A DNA stretch of 64,000 nt from Actinomycetes bacterium. GTDB lineage: Bacteria; Actinomycetota; Thermoleophilia; Gaiellales; F1-60-MAGs149. The translations under genes were made by a program, and so were the position numbers. Positions 9,176 to 19,709 of the stretch are shown here, piece by piece. Within the stretch, counting starts at the first letter, position 1. Each line of letters opens with the position of its first letter. Location of the stretch: NCBI GenBank assembly GCA_025360225.1, contig JANYCN010000072.1:1-64000 (forward strand), in the 5' to 3' direction. The notes beneath the pieces are model-generated. The model saw only the letters and a list, made by a program, of their open reading frames with translations. It was not told the origin of the DNA and ran no database searches.

Positions 9176-10027
9176 GTGCGAGTGACCGCTGGCGAGAAGA
9201 CCTGGGTGCGCGACCTCGAGCCGGGCTCGCTCGTCGACTCGACGTTTGCGGTGTTGCGCAAGGAGCGCCGACGCGGGCGCACCGGCTCGACCTTCCTCTC
9301 GCTCGAGCTGGCCGATCGCACCGGGCGCGTGCACGGGATGGTGTTCGACGACGCGGTGGTGCTCGACGGTCGCTTCGACCAGGGCGACACCGTGCGGGTG
9401 CTCGGGTCGGTCGAGGAGTTTCGCGGCAAGGCGCAGATCGTCGTGCGGGGCGTCGAGCGGGTGGCGCCCGGTGACCCGTTGCTGTACGTGCCCGGCGCGC
9501 GGCGCGACACCGAGGACCTCGAGGGGTTTCTCGAGTTCCTCATCGCGGAGATCGCCGATACGACCCTGCGGGCGCTCGTCGAGGCGGTGTACCGCGATGG
9601 ACGTTTCCGCGCGCTCTTCCGGCAGGCACCGGTCACCGCGGAAGGTCACCACGCCGTCGCGGGGGGTGCCATCCAGCACACCGTCGCCGTCGCCACCGTG
9701 TGCCGTGAGGTCGCACAGCTGCACCCGCGGGTCGACGAGTCCGTCCTCGCGGCTGCTGCGCTGACCTTCTGCATCGGCGCCGCCGACGCCTTCCTGCCCG
9801 GCGCCGCGATCCAGCTTGGTGAGGAGGGGCGTCTCCTGGGGATCGCGCACCTGTCGACCCGGCGCGTGGAGCGCGAGGCGGTGCGGCTGCGCACGCCGCG
9901 GGAGCGGCTCCTGCCGCTCGTGCACTGCATAAGCGGCCAACGGGCACGCACACGCGAGGCTCTCGCGCTGCACGCGGCGGTCGCTCTGGACGCCGCTGTC
10001 AGCGACGGCCACGGTCCGACGGCGTAG
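9176..10027 (+). CDS. OB-fold + HD-like protein (YhaM/3'-5' exoribonuclease-like) with degenerate HD motif
   Basis: N-terminal OB-fold (LADRTGRVHGMVFDD...DTVRVLGSVEEFRGKAQIVV); HD-domain-like GGAIQHTVAVATVCREVA but TFCIG in place of LHDIG. Confidence 0.7.
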   Translation: MRVTAGEKTWVRDLEPGSLVDSTFAVLRKERRRGRTGSTFLSLELADRTGRVHGMVFDDAVVLDGRFDQGDTVRVLGSVEEFRGKAQIVVRGVERVAPGDPLLYVPGARRDTEDLEGFLEFLIAEIADTTLRALVEAVYRDGRFRALFRQAPVTAEGHHAVAGGAIQHTVAVATVCREVAQLHPRVDESVLAAAALTFCIGAADAFLPGAAIQLGEEGRLLGIAHLSTRRVEREAVRLRTPRERLLPLVHCISGQRARTREALALHAAVALDAAVSDGHGPTA

Positions 10028-10037
10028 AGTTCGACCC

Positions 10038-11709
10038 GTGCTGCGGCTCGCGCTCGTCCAGGCCGACCTCACCGTTGGTGACATCGGCGGCAACGTCGAC
10101 CTGCTCGCGCGGAGGCTCACCGACGCAGCGGCGGCCGGCGCCGACCTCGCCCTTGCGCCCGAGCTGGCGATCTCGGGCTACCCGCCAGAGGACCTGCTGT
10201 TTCGTCCAGCGTTCCTCGACGCGTGTAGGCGCGGGGCGCAGGAGCTTGCGCGCCGCGTCACGGTGCCGACCCTCGTCGGCTGTCCCTGGCTCGACGGCGA
10301 CCGCGTACGCAACGCGGCGTTGCTCCTGCGTGACGGGCGTATCGCTGCGCGCTACGACAAGCGACAGCTGCCGAACTACGGCGTCTTCGACGAGGAACGA
10401 ACCTTCGCCGCTGGCGACGCCGACCTCGGCGTCGACCTCGCTGGGGCGCTCTGTGCCGTCACGATCTGCGAGGACATCTGGGTCCCGGAGAGCCCGTCGT
10501 CGACGGTCGCTCGTCGCGGCGCGACGGTCATCCTGAACCTCTCAGCGTCGCCGTTCGAGGTGGGGAAGGGAGCGGCGCGCGAGGAGATGCTGCGGACGAG
10601 GGCACGCGACGGGATGGCCTTCATCGCCTACTGCAACCTCGTCGGCGGACAGGACGAGCTGGTGTTTGACGGGCGGAGCGTGGTGATCGGCCCGGACGGC
10701 GAGGTGCTCGCTCGAGCAGGAGCGTTCCGCGAGGAGGTGCTGGTCTGTGACGTTGACGTGACGGCGGCTCTCGGCGCTCGGCTCCGCGATGCCCGGCTGC
10801 GGCGCGGTGCTCCAACGCCGCCGCTCGTTGCCTCCGTCACCCTTCCGACGGTCGACGTGCGACCGTCCCTTCCCCGCGCCGTCGCTGCACCGCTCTCCGA
10901 CGAGGCCGACCTGTGGGGCGCGCTCTGCCTCGGGCTCGGCGACTACGTGTGCAAGAACCGCTTCGAGCGTGTGCTGCTCGGCCTCTCTGGCGGGATCGAC
11001 TCCGCGCTCGTCGCAGCGCTCGCCGCTGACGCGATCGGCGCCGACCGCGTCGAGACGGTCTCGCTGCCGACCCGGTTCAACGTCTCTGCGACGCGCGACG
11101 ATGCCGCGCTGGTCGCCGAGCGCCTTGGCGTCGCGTTCCGCGAGCTCGCGATCGAGGACCTCCGCACCTCGTTCCTCTCGGAGCTGCCCGACACGTCGGG
11201 CCTGGCGGGCGAGAACCTGCAGGCACGCATCCGCGGCGTCCTGCTGATGACGATCTCGAACCAGCACGGCCAGCTCGTCCTGACGACGAGCAACAAGTCG
11301 GAGACGGCGGTCGGCTACTCGACGTTGTACGGTGACTCGGCGGGAGGGTTCGCGCCGATCAAGGACGTGCCGAAGACGATGGTGTTCCGGCTTGCGCGCT
11401 GGCTGAACGAGGTGGCCGGGTTCGAGCGGATCCCGGTGTCGATCATCGACAGGCCGCCAAGCGCGGAGCTGCGCGATGAGCAGCGTGACGACCAGAGCCT
11501 GCCGCCATACGACGTGCTCGACCCGATCCTCGAGGCCTACGTGGAGCACGACCTGTCGCCCGAGGAGATCGTCGCCCGCGGGCTCGGGTCGGACGAGGTC
11601 GTGCGGCGGATCGCGCGCCTCGTCGACCTCGCCGAGTACAAGCGGCGTCAGGCGCCGCCGGGGTTGAAGCTGCAGCCGAAGGCGTTCGGCCGTGACCGGC
11701 GCGTGCCGA

Positions 11710-11729
<20 letters not shown>
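10038..11729 (+). CDS. nadE: Glutamine-dependent NAD+ synthase
   Basis: N-terminal nitrilase domain + LGLSGGIDSALVAALAADAIG + TTSNKSETAVGYSTLYGDSAGGFAPIKDVPKT. Confidence 0.95.
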
Positions 11730-13017
<1,288 letters not shown>

Positions 13018-13027
13018 CCGTTCGTAT

Positions 13028-13043
13028 TCTAGGCGTTCCTAAA
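13028..13043. promoter_or_regulatory. DtxR/MntR-like operator candidate TCTAGGcgttCCTAAA
   Basis: Imperfect 6-4-6 inverted repeat just upstream of the mntH start, in the divergent intergenic region. Confidence 0.4.
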
Positions 13044-13060
13044 CCAGTACCATCCGGGCG

Positions 13061-14167
13061 ATGAAGATTCGCGCCGCTGTCCTCGAGGAGTTCGGCAAGC
13101 CGCTCGTCGTCCAGACCGTCGACCTTGCCGAGCCGCGCGCCGGCGAGGCGCTCGTACGGATCGAGGCCTGCGGGGTGTGCCACACCGATCTGTACACCGC
13201 GTCGGGAGCAGACCCGACGGGGTACACCGCGTGCGTGCTCGGGCACGAGGGCGCCGGCGTCGTCGAGCGGGTCGGGGATGGCGTCACGTCGCTCGTGCCG
13301 GGCGACCACGTGATCACGCTGTTCGCGCCCGAGTGCGGCGAGTGCCTGCACTGCCGGTCGCCTCGGACGAACCGTTGCATCGCGATCCGCGAGCAGCAGG
13401 GCCTCGGCTACCTGCCCGACGGCACCTCGCGGCTCAGCAGGGCAGGCGAGCCACTGCGGCACTTCATGGGTACCTCCACCTTCGCTGAGTACGCGGTGCT
13501 GCCCGCGATCGCGCTCGCGAAGATCAGCCCCGAGGCGCCGCTTGATGGCGCAAGCATCTTCGCCTGCGGGCTGTCGACCGGGCTTGGCGCTGCGATGTTC
13601 ACTGCCAAGGTCGAGGAGGGATCAACGGTCGCGGTGTTCGGCTGCGGCCTCGTTGGCCTTGGCGCCGTCGCCGGTGCGCGGCTCCAGGGCGCGGAGCGGA
13701 TCATCGCCGTCGACCTGGCAGAGGGGCGCCTCGCGATGGCACGCGCGCACGGCGCGACGGACACGATGCTCGCCGGTGAGGACGTCGTGCAGGCGATCCG
13801 CGATCTGACCGGTGGCTACGGCGCTGACTACACCTTCGAGGCGACAGGAAACGTCGGCGTGATGCGCCAGGCGGTCGAGGCGGCCCGCGAGGCGTGGGGG
13901 CTCGCGACGATGATCGGGGTCGCCGGCAAGGGCGAGCTGCTCGAGGTGATCCCACGATTCCTGATCACTGGCCGGCGTGTCACCGGATCGTCGTTCGGCG
14001 GCGTGAAGGGGCGAACGCAGGTGCCGCTGCTCGTCGATCGCTGGCTCGCTGGCGAGATCGACGTCGCCTCGATGCTGTCCCACCGGCTGCCGTTAGAGGG
14101 TGTAAACGAGGCGTTCGTGTTGATGGAGCGCCAGGACGGGATCCGCACGATCCTGGAGATGCGCTGA
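13061..14167 (+). CDS. Zn-dependent class III alcohol dehydrogenase (thiol-dependent formaldehyde dehydrogenase-like)
   Basis: ACGVCHTDLYTASG...GHEGAGVVERVG...CGECLHCRSPRTNRC...FGCGLVGLGAVAGARLQGAERIIAVD. Confidence 0.85.
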   Translation: MKIRAAVLEEFGKPLVVQTVDLAEPRAGEALVRIEACGVCHTDLYTASGADPTGYTACVLGHEGAGVVERVGDGVTSLVPGDHVITLFAPECGECLHCRSPRTNRCIAIREQQGLGYLPDGTSRLSRAGEPLRHFMGTSTFAEYAVLPAIALAKISPEAPLDGASIFACGLSTGLGAAMFTAKVEEGSTVAVFGCGLVGLGAVAGARLQGAERIIAVDLAEGRLAMARAHGATDTMLAGEDVVQAIRDLTGGYGADYTFEATGNVGVMRQAVEAAREAWGLATMIGVAGKGELLEVIPRFLITGRRVTGSSFGGVKGRTQVPLLVDRWLAGEIDVASMLSHRLPLEGVNEAFVLMERQDGIRTILEMR

Positions 14168-14907
14168 TGATCATCGAGCGCGCCGAGCACCCGGGGTGGT
14201 TGTCGAACGCGTTCCTCGTCGCCGATCGCGAGGGCGGGCACGGTGTGTTGATCGACTCGAACGGGGTCGAGGAGCCGCTGCTCGAGCACGCTGCGCGCCT
14301 CGCGATCACGATCACGCACGTGCTCGTCACGCATGGCCACGGCGATCACGTTGTCCGGGTGGCGGAGCTCGCTGCCCGGTTTGGCGTGCCGGCGCTGGCG
14401 CACCCGCTCGCGGCAGAGGTGAGCGGCGTCACCGGGATGCTCGTCGACGGCGATGTCGTCCGGTCTGGATCCCTGACGATCGAGGCGATCGCCGTTCCCG
14501 GCCACTGTCCCGACCAGCTCGCGCTGCTCGTGGACGGCACCGACTGCTTCACCGCCGACTGCCTGTTTGCCGGGACGGTCGGCGGGACGATGGGCGGCGG
14601 CCCGGACGGGTACGACGCGCAGCGACGATCGATCATGGAGCGGCTGCTGACGCTGCCGCCGACGACCAGGATCCATCCCGGTCACTGCCACCCGACGACG
14701 GTTGGCGCTGAGCTTGAGCACAACCCGTTCGTGCGGCAGTGGCGCGGTGTCGACGCCGAGGGCGCGGAGCCGTGCACGGTGCGCGGCGAGGCCGCGACGC
14801 TCGTCCTCTTCGGACCCGACTACGACGGAACCCACAAGGCCCGGGTACGCTTCGGCGATGGGCGCGAGGCGATCGTCGGGGGCTCGCAGGTGGTTCGCGG
14901 GGGCTAG
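14167..14907 (+). CDS. MBL-fold metallo-hydrolase, translationally coupled to the ADH
   Basis: HVLVTHGHGDHV; PGHCPDQLALLV; start overlaps the ADH stop (TGATG). Confidence 0.85.
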   Translation: MIIERAEHPGWLSNAFLVADREGGHGVLIDSNGVEEPLLEHAARLAITITHVLVTHGHGDHVVRVAELAARFGVPALAHPLAAEVSGVTGMLVDGDVVRSGSLTIEAIAVPGHCPDQLALLVDGTDCFTADCLFAGTVGGTMGGGPDGYDAQRRSIMERLLTLPPTTRIHPGHCHPTTVGAELEHNPFVRQWRGVDAEGAEPCTVRGEAATLVLFGPDYDGTHKARVRFGDGREAIVGGSQVVRGG

Positions 14908-15670
14908 CGTCGCCCTTGCGCTCGTGGTCGCCGCACCGGCCGCGCTGACGGCGGGCGACCAGCCGCTCGTGTTACCGAACGTGCTGCCGTCTCGGACGCT
15001 TCGCGTGCCGATCCTCATGTACCACCGGATCGATCGTGCGCGGCCTGGCGAACCAGCGATGACGCGGTCGCTCACCGTTTCGCTCGCCGACTTCACGGCG
15101 CAGGTGCGCTGGCTGCACGCGCACCGCTACCACGCGATCACGCAGCTGCAGCTCTTCGAGGCGTTAGAGCAGGGCGCGGCGCTTCCATCGCGACCGGTGA
15201 TGATCACCTTCGACGACGGCTACGCCGACATCCTCCCCGCCGCCACGGTGCTGCACGGGCTCTCGATGCCGGCGACGGCGTACGTGATCACCGACCGGAT
15301 CGGCTCGAAGGCGGGGTTCCTCTCGTGGGCGCAGCTCCGTGAGCTTGAGGTGCTGGGCTTTGACATCGGCTCCCACACCGTCGACCACATGTCGCTGCCG
15401 ACCCTGTCTGACTCGCAGATCCACCACGAGCTCGGTCACTCGCGCGCCATCCTCGAACATCGTCTCGGGCATCCGGTGCAGTGGTTCTGCTACCCCGCCG
15501 GGCGCTTCAACGATCGCGTTGTCGCTGCCGTTCGCGCTGCTGGCTACGTTCTCGCGACGACGACGGTCGGCGGCGTTGAGCAGTCGGCGGAGCACCCGTT
15601 GCGCTTGCGTCGCGTGCGCGTGTCGCACGCGCTCGGCGTCGGCGGTCTCGCGGGATTGCTCGGCGCCTGA
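14858..15670 (+). CDS. Secreted/anchored polysaccharide deacetylase
   Basis: N-terminal hydrophobic segment; VPILMYHRI...VMITFDDGYADILPAA...IGSHTVDHMSLPTL. Confidence 0.85.
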   Translation: MGARRSSGARRWFAGASVALALVVAAPAALTAGDQPLVLPNVLPSRTLRVPILMYHRIDRARPGEPAMTRSLTVSLADFTAQVRWLHAHRYHAITQLQLFEALEQGAALPSRPVMITFDDGYADILPAATVLHGLSMPATAYVITDRIGSKAGFLSWAQLRELEVLGFDIGSHTVDHMSLPTLSDSQIHHELGHSRAILEHRLGHPVQWFCYPAGRFNDRVVAAVRAAGYVLATTTVGGVEQSAEHPLRLRRVRVSHALGVGGLAGLLGA

Positions 15671-15686
15671 CACCGCTTCGGTGTCA
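15668..15686. terminator. Hairpin TGACACCG-ctt-CGGTGTCA
   Basis: Perfect 8-bp stem overlapping the stop codon of the deacetylase gene. Confidence 0.5.
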
Positions 15687-15719
15687 CGCGACGCCCGGGT
15701 GATCGCGTACCGTTCATCC

Positions 15720-16457
15720 ATGTCCCGGCGACCCGTCATCGGTATCACCCTCGAGCTCCACGACTCGATGCTCCTTCACGTCGAGCGCGGTCTGCGGGTG
15801 CCGCTGGAGGAGGCCGGTGCGCTGGTGATCGCCCTGCCGCGTGACACGCCGCTTCGCGAGGTGGAGTCGGTCCTGGCGATGGTCGACGGCTTGGTGCTGT
15901 CGGGTGGCGCGGACGTCGACCCCGAGCATTACGGGCATGACCGGCACGCGTTGACGGAGACGGTGCCACCAGCGCACGACCTGTTCGAGATCGGCATCGC
16001 GCGCGCGGCGCTCGGCGGTGGCGTGCCGATCCTCGGGGTCTGTCGGGGCGCGCAGGTGCTGGCGGTCGCGGACGGCGGCACGCTCACCCAGGACATCCCC
16101 GTCCAGCACGAGGGCGCGCACAGCCACTCGACCTCGTGGCGTGACACGTCGCTCGACCCGCCGGGCGAGCACTGGCACGACGTGGTCGCCGAGCCCGGGT
16201 CGCTCGTTGAACGGTGCCTGATGGGCGGCCCGAGCCGGGTGAACAGCTATCACCACCAGTGCGTGCGGACGGTGGGCGCGCAGATGAAGGCATCCGCCTG
16301 GGCGAACGATGGCGTGATCGAGGCGACGGAGCGGCGCGACGGCCCGTTCGCGATGGGGCTGCAGTGGCACAACGAGCTGATGTGGCGTCACGACGAGCGG
16401 TACCTGCGACCGCACCGCATGCTCGCTGACGCGGCGTGGCGGCATGCCGCTCGCTAA
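15720..16457 (+). CDS. Gamma-glutamyl-gamma-aminobutyrate hydrolase family (PuuD-like class I glutamine amidotransferase)
   Basis: MSRRPVIGITLE...LVLSGGADVDPEHYG...ILGVCRGAQVLAVADGGTLTQDI...VNSYHHQCV. Confidence 0.85.
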   Translation: MSRRPVIGITLELHDSMLLHVERGLRVPLEEAGALVIALPRDTPLREVESVLAMVDGLVLSGGADVDPEHYGHDRHALTETVPPAHDLFEIGIARAALGGGVPILGVCRGAQVLAVADGGTLTQDIPVQHEGAHSHSTSWRDTSLDPPGEHWHDVVAEPGSLVERCLMGGPSRVNSYHHQCVRTVGAQMKASAWANDGVIEATERRDGPFAMGLQWHNELMWRHDERYLRPHRMLADAAWRHAAR

Positions 16458-17019
16458 CCCGCCGCTCGCGGCGCGCATCGCGCTCGCGATTGGACGGGTC
16501 GCGCAGGCCCAGCGGACGGCGCTGCAGGCGATCGCTACAGAGCGCGGCTTGAGCCCGCTGCAGATCCAGATCCTCGACGTGCTGGCGGCGGGTGAGCCAC
16601 CGGTGCCGCGGACACAGGCGATCGCGCGCGAGCTCGGCGTTGGTCAGCCGACGTTGACGGAGTCGATCAACGCCCTGCAGGAGAAGGGGCTGGTCAGCCG
16701 CACGTTCGACCCGATCGACCGCAGACGGACGACGATCGCTCTGACGGACGCGGGCGCGACGACGATCGCGGATCTCGGAGCGCTGCCGACTGCCTTGGAG
16801 GAGGCGATCACCAGTCTCCCGCCGACCGTCCAGGAGCAGCTGCTCGAAGGCGTCGTCGGCGTCGTTGACGCGCTTCACGCAGCCGGTGTGATCTCCGCCG
16901 CGCGCACCTGCACGAGCTGCGCGCACCTCGAACCGACGGAGAGCCGCTGCCGGCACTACCGGGTTCCGATCCGCCGCCGTGACGTTCGCGTCGACTGCCC
17001 GGCGCACGCCGAGGGGTAG
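16444..17019 (+). CDS. MarR family transcriptional regulator with C-terminal Cys cluster
   Basis: wHTH LSPLQIQILDVLAAGEPPVPRTQAIARELGVGQPTLTESINALQEKGLVSRTFDPIDRRRTTIALTDAG; C-terminal CTSCAHLEPTESRCRHY...VDCPAH. Confidence 0.8.
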   Translation: MPLANPPLAARIALAIGRVAQAQRTALQAIATERGLSPLQIQILDVLAAGEPPVPRTQAIARELGVGQPTLTESINALQEKGLVSRTFDPIDRRRTTIALTDAGATTIADLGALPTALEEAITSLPPTVQEQLLEGVVGVVDALHAAGVISAARTCTSCAHLEPTESRCRHYRVPIRRRDVRVDCPAHAEG

Positions 17020-17173
17020 CGGGTGACCACCGCGTGTTTCGACCTGCTCCCGCTGACCGATGCCCTCCCCGACTCGAAAGCGGCGGCACGCATGACGGGA
17101 GAGGCTTCCGCTGCCCGGAGCAGCCCTCTCACACCGGCGCTGTAACAGACGGACGTGCTCGAGGCATGAACGG

Positions 17174-17731
17174 GTGATGACCACCGACGCCGAACTGATC
17201 GATCGCTCCCTGACGGACGCCGAGGCGTTCGGGGAGCTCTACGACCGCCACCACGTGGCCCTCGTTGCATGGGCGAGCCGGGCGTGTGGCGACCGCGAGG
17301 TTGCGCGCGAGGTCGTCGCCGAGACCTTCGCGCAGGCCTTCGTCGCTCGCCGCCGCTACCGGCCGCACCCGTCGGGCTCCGCGCTCCCGTGGCTGTTCGG
17401 GATCGCGCACAACCTGGTGCGAAGGATGCGACGAACGCAACGGATCGACACGGCCGCTCGCACCCGGCTCGGTATCCCGACTGACCTCGTCGTCGACATC
17501 GCCGACGAGGTGGACGAGCGCCTCGCGCTCGACCAGTTCGCTGCGGATCTCGCGACCGCGATGCGCGCCCTTCCATCGGCGCAACGCGAGGCGCTGCTCC
17601 TGCGTTACCGCGACGACCTGCCGTTCGATGCCGTTGCTGAGAAGCTCGGCTGCACGCCCGTCAACGCTCGCGTTCGCGTCACCCGCGCGCTCGCGACGCT
17701 CCGCCTCGGACTGGAGGATCGATCCTCATGA
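17174..17731 (+). CDS. ECF-type RNA polymerase sigma factor
   Basis: DAEAFGELYDRHHVALVAWASRACGDREVAREVVAETFAQAF...LPSAQREALLLRYRDDLPFDAVAEKLGCTPVNARVRVTRALATL. Confidence 0.88.
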   Translation: MMTTDAELIDRSLTDAEAFGELYDRHHVALVAWASRACGDREVAREVVAETFAQAFVARRRYRPHPSGSALPWLFGIAHNLVRRMRRTQRIDTAARTRLGIPTDLVVDIADEVDERLALDQFAADLATAMRALPSAQREALLLRYRDDLPFDAVAEKLGCTPVNARVRVTRALATLRLGLEDRSS

Positions 17732-18318
17732 ACGACTTCCGCACCGCCCTCCTCAACGCCGCCGAACGCGAGCTCGCACGTCCCGCGCGTCGCGGGCCAC
17801 GGCGGCGCACCGTGCTCCTCGCCGTAGCGGCTCTCAGCGTTTCGTCCGTCGCAGCCGGCGCCGCGAGCGGCCTGTTCACGCTCACCGATGGGTCGACAGG
17901 CGAGCTGATTCCGCTCCAGTGCAAAAGCAACGCCGACGGGACGATCACCTTGACGATGCCCGGCGAAAGCAGCACGATTCACCTTCCCGCACCCCACTGT
18001 CCGACCGATCCCGGCGCCCGCATCGTCACCGACGCGGCAGGGCGCGCGATCAAGCCGGATGCCGAGATGGGAGCCGTCGGCGTCGGCGGTGCCTTCTCCT
18101 TTAACGTCTTCGGGGTGGCGAGCGACGGTCGGCACGTGGTCATCGCGACGTCCGATCCGAAGAACCTCGGCAAGACGGCGAAGGAGCTCGGGCTGCCAAC
18201 GCTCGGCGCTCCCAGCACACCGTCGGATGGCGTCGGCGCAACCGGCCCCTCCCCATCCGGCGGCGGGGCATCCGTCGTCGAGTCAGGCTCGGCGACGGTC
18301 ACCGCTCAGACACCGTAG
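17728..18318 (+). CDS. Hypothetical single-TM protein coupled to the sigma factor
   Basis: ATG overlaps the sigma-factor stop (ATGA); TM segment TVLLAVAALSVSSVAAGAASG. Confidence 0.7.
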   Translation: MNDFRTALLNAAERELARPARRGPRRRTVLLAVAALSVSSVAAGAASGLFTLTDGSTGELIPLQCKSNADGTITLTMPGESSTIHLPAPHCPTDPGARIVTDAAGRAIKPDAEMGAVGVGGAFSFNVFGVASDGRHVVIATSDPKNLGKTAKELGLPTLGAPSTPSDGVGATGPSPSGGGASVVESGSATVTAQTP

Positions 18319-18332
18319 GGAGATCTCCGAGC

Positions 18333-18365
18333 GATCAGCTACCGCCCGCTCAGCGGTAGCTGATC
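18333..18365. terminator. Bidirectional terminator GATCAGCTACCGC-N7-GCGGTAGCTGATC
   Basis: Perfect 13-bp inverted repeat between convergent genes. Confidence 0.75.
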
Positions 18366-18730
18366 AGCTCGAGCAGCGCTCCGTCAGGATCGCGGAGGTA
18401 CACCGACGTCCCCTGGCCAGCGGCGCCCGACCGCGGCGCGTCCTCGAGGATTGGCTCGACCCCCCGCGCCCGTAGGTGCGCCGCCGCCTCCTGCGCCGTG
18501 CCGTCCCACACGAAGCAGACGTCCGCTGACCCCGGGCGAGGCACGTGACGCGGCAGCGGGAACGGCGAGGAACCGGGTGGGTGGACGTGGATCGCGACGC
18601 CACCGATGCGGAATCGGAGCCGGCCGAACGGGAGCTCGTCAACCGTCGCGCCAAGCACATCGCGGTAGAAGACGGCGGCTCGTGTACCGTCCGACACCTT
18701 GATCACGACGTGGTCGAGCCCTACGATCAC
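18350..18730 (-). CDS. VOC (glyoxalase/bleomycin resistance) family protein
   Basis: VIVGLDHVVIKVSDGTRAAVFYRDVLGATVDELPFGRLRFRIGGVAIHVHPPG. Confidence 0.85.
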   Translation of the reverse strand: MIVGLDHVVIKVSDGTRAAVFYRDVLGATVDELPFGRLRFRIGGVAIHVHPPGSSPFPLPRHVPRPGSADVCFVWDGTAQEAAAHLRARGVEPILEDAPRSGAAGQGTSVYLRDPDGALLELISYR

Positions 18731-18996
18731 GTCAGACCCTGACGCGCCTCCCGTACAAGCGCGACGCACTCCGGGTAGATCGTCGTGATCGCCGCGCGTA
18801 GCTGCGTGGCCTGTTCCTCGGGCGTGCCGGCCGGCGTGATCCGGGCGATGGCAGCAGTCGTCATCTGCACCGCGAGGTGGATGGCGTTGTCGGCGAACGC
18901 CACCGACTGGCTGTGCTGCGCCTGTGCTGCCATGTCGCCGAGCGCCCTCTGGAACGACTCCGGATCGAACCCGAACCCGCCAAACCCTTCCATCAC
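18727..18996 (-). CDS. Hypothetical protein (89 aa)
   Basis: Overlaps the VOC gene start (coupled); plausible start and coding composition. Confidence 0.55.
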   Translation of the reverse strand: MMEGFGGFGFDPESFQRALGDMAAQAQHSQSVAFADNAIHLAVQMTTAAIARITPAGTPEEQATQLRAAITTIYPECVALVREARQGLT

Positions 18997-19010
18997 GACC
19001 TCCTGTCCGC

Positions 19011-19709
19011 CTACCGCGTCAGGGTAGCGGAGACGATCGTGACGGACTGGCTCGGCGCGTCGCCGCCGCCCGCGCCGGTGCCGAGCGCGTCGATGCGGGC
19101 GATCGTCGCGAGCGTCTCCGCATCGGACGAGTGCGCGAGCACGGCGTACTGCGGCGGCAAACCTTCGCCTTGGGTGCCGGAGATGACAAAGAACTGCGAA
19201 CCGGCAGCGCCGTCCTTCTCGGCCTGGGTCTTCGCCATCGCCAGGTCGCCAAGCTTGTAGTGGTAATCAGCCGGCGGCGCCTGCACGACCGAGTATCCCG
19301 GTCCGCCGCCGCCGGTGCCCTGCGGGTCGCCGCCCTGCAGCACGAAACCCTGGATCACGCGGTGAAAGGTGAGCCCGTCGTAGAAGTGGTCGGCAACCAG
19401 ACCGGCGACGGAGTCGGCAACGACACCGCCGAGCTTCGTATCGAGCACGAACGTCATCCGTCCACAGCTCGTCACCATCACGATCTTCGCGCCGTCCGCC
19501 GCGATCGGTGCCTTCGGCGCTGCCGTGTAGCTCTTCGGGCTCGCCGGCGCGGTCGGCGTGACCGTCTCGCATGCCGCCGGGACCGAGACCGGCGTCGATG
19601 CCTGCGGCCCAGCTGTCGACGTGGGAGGCGCCGTGGTGCCCGAGGTCGAGCTGCCGCACCCGACAAGCACGAGCGCGATCAGGGCAACGGCGGGGGTGGT
19701 GTGGCGCAT
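19011..19709 (-). CDS. Cyclophilin-type peptidyl-prolyl isomerase, lipoprotein
   Basis: VALIALVLVGCGSS lipobox; FYDGLTFHRVIQGFVLQGGDPQGTGGGGPGY. Confidence 0.9.
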   Translation of the reverse strand: MRHTTPAVALIALVLVGCGSSTSGTTAPPTSTAGPQASTPVSVPAACETVTPTAPASPKSYTAAPKAPIAADGAKIVMVTSCGRMTFVLDTKLGGVVADSVAGLVADHFYDGLTFHRVIQGFVLQGGDPQGTGGGGPGYSVVQAPPADYHYKLGDLAMAKTQAEKDGAAGSQFFVISGTQGEGLPPQYAVLAHSSDAETLATIARIDALGTGAGGGDAPSQSVTIVSATLTR

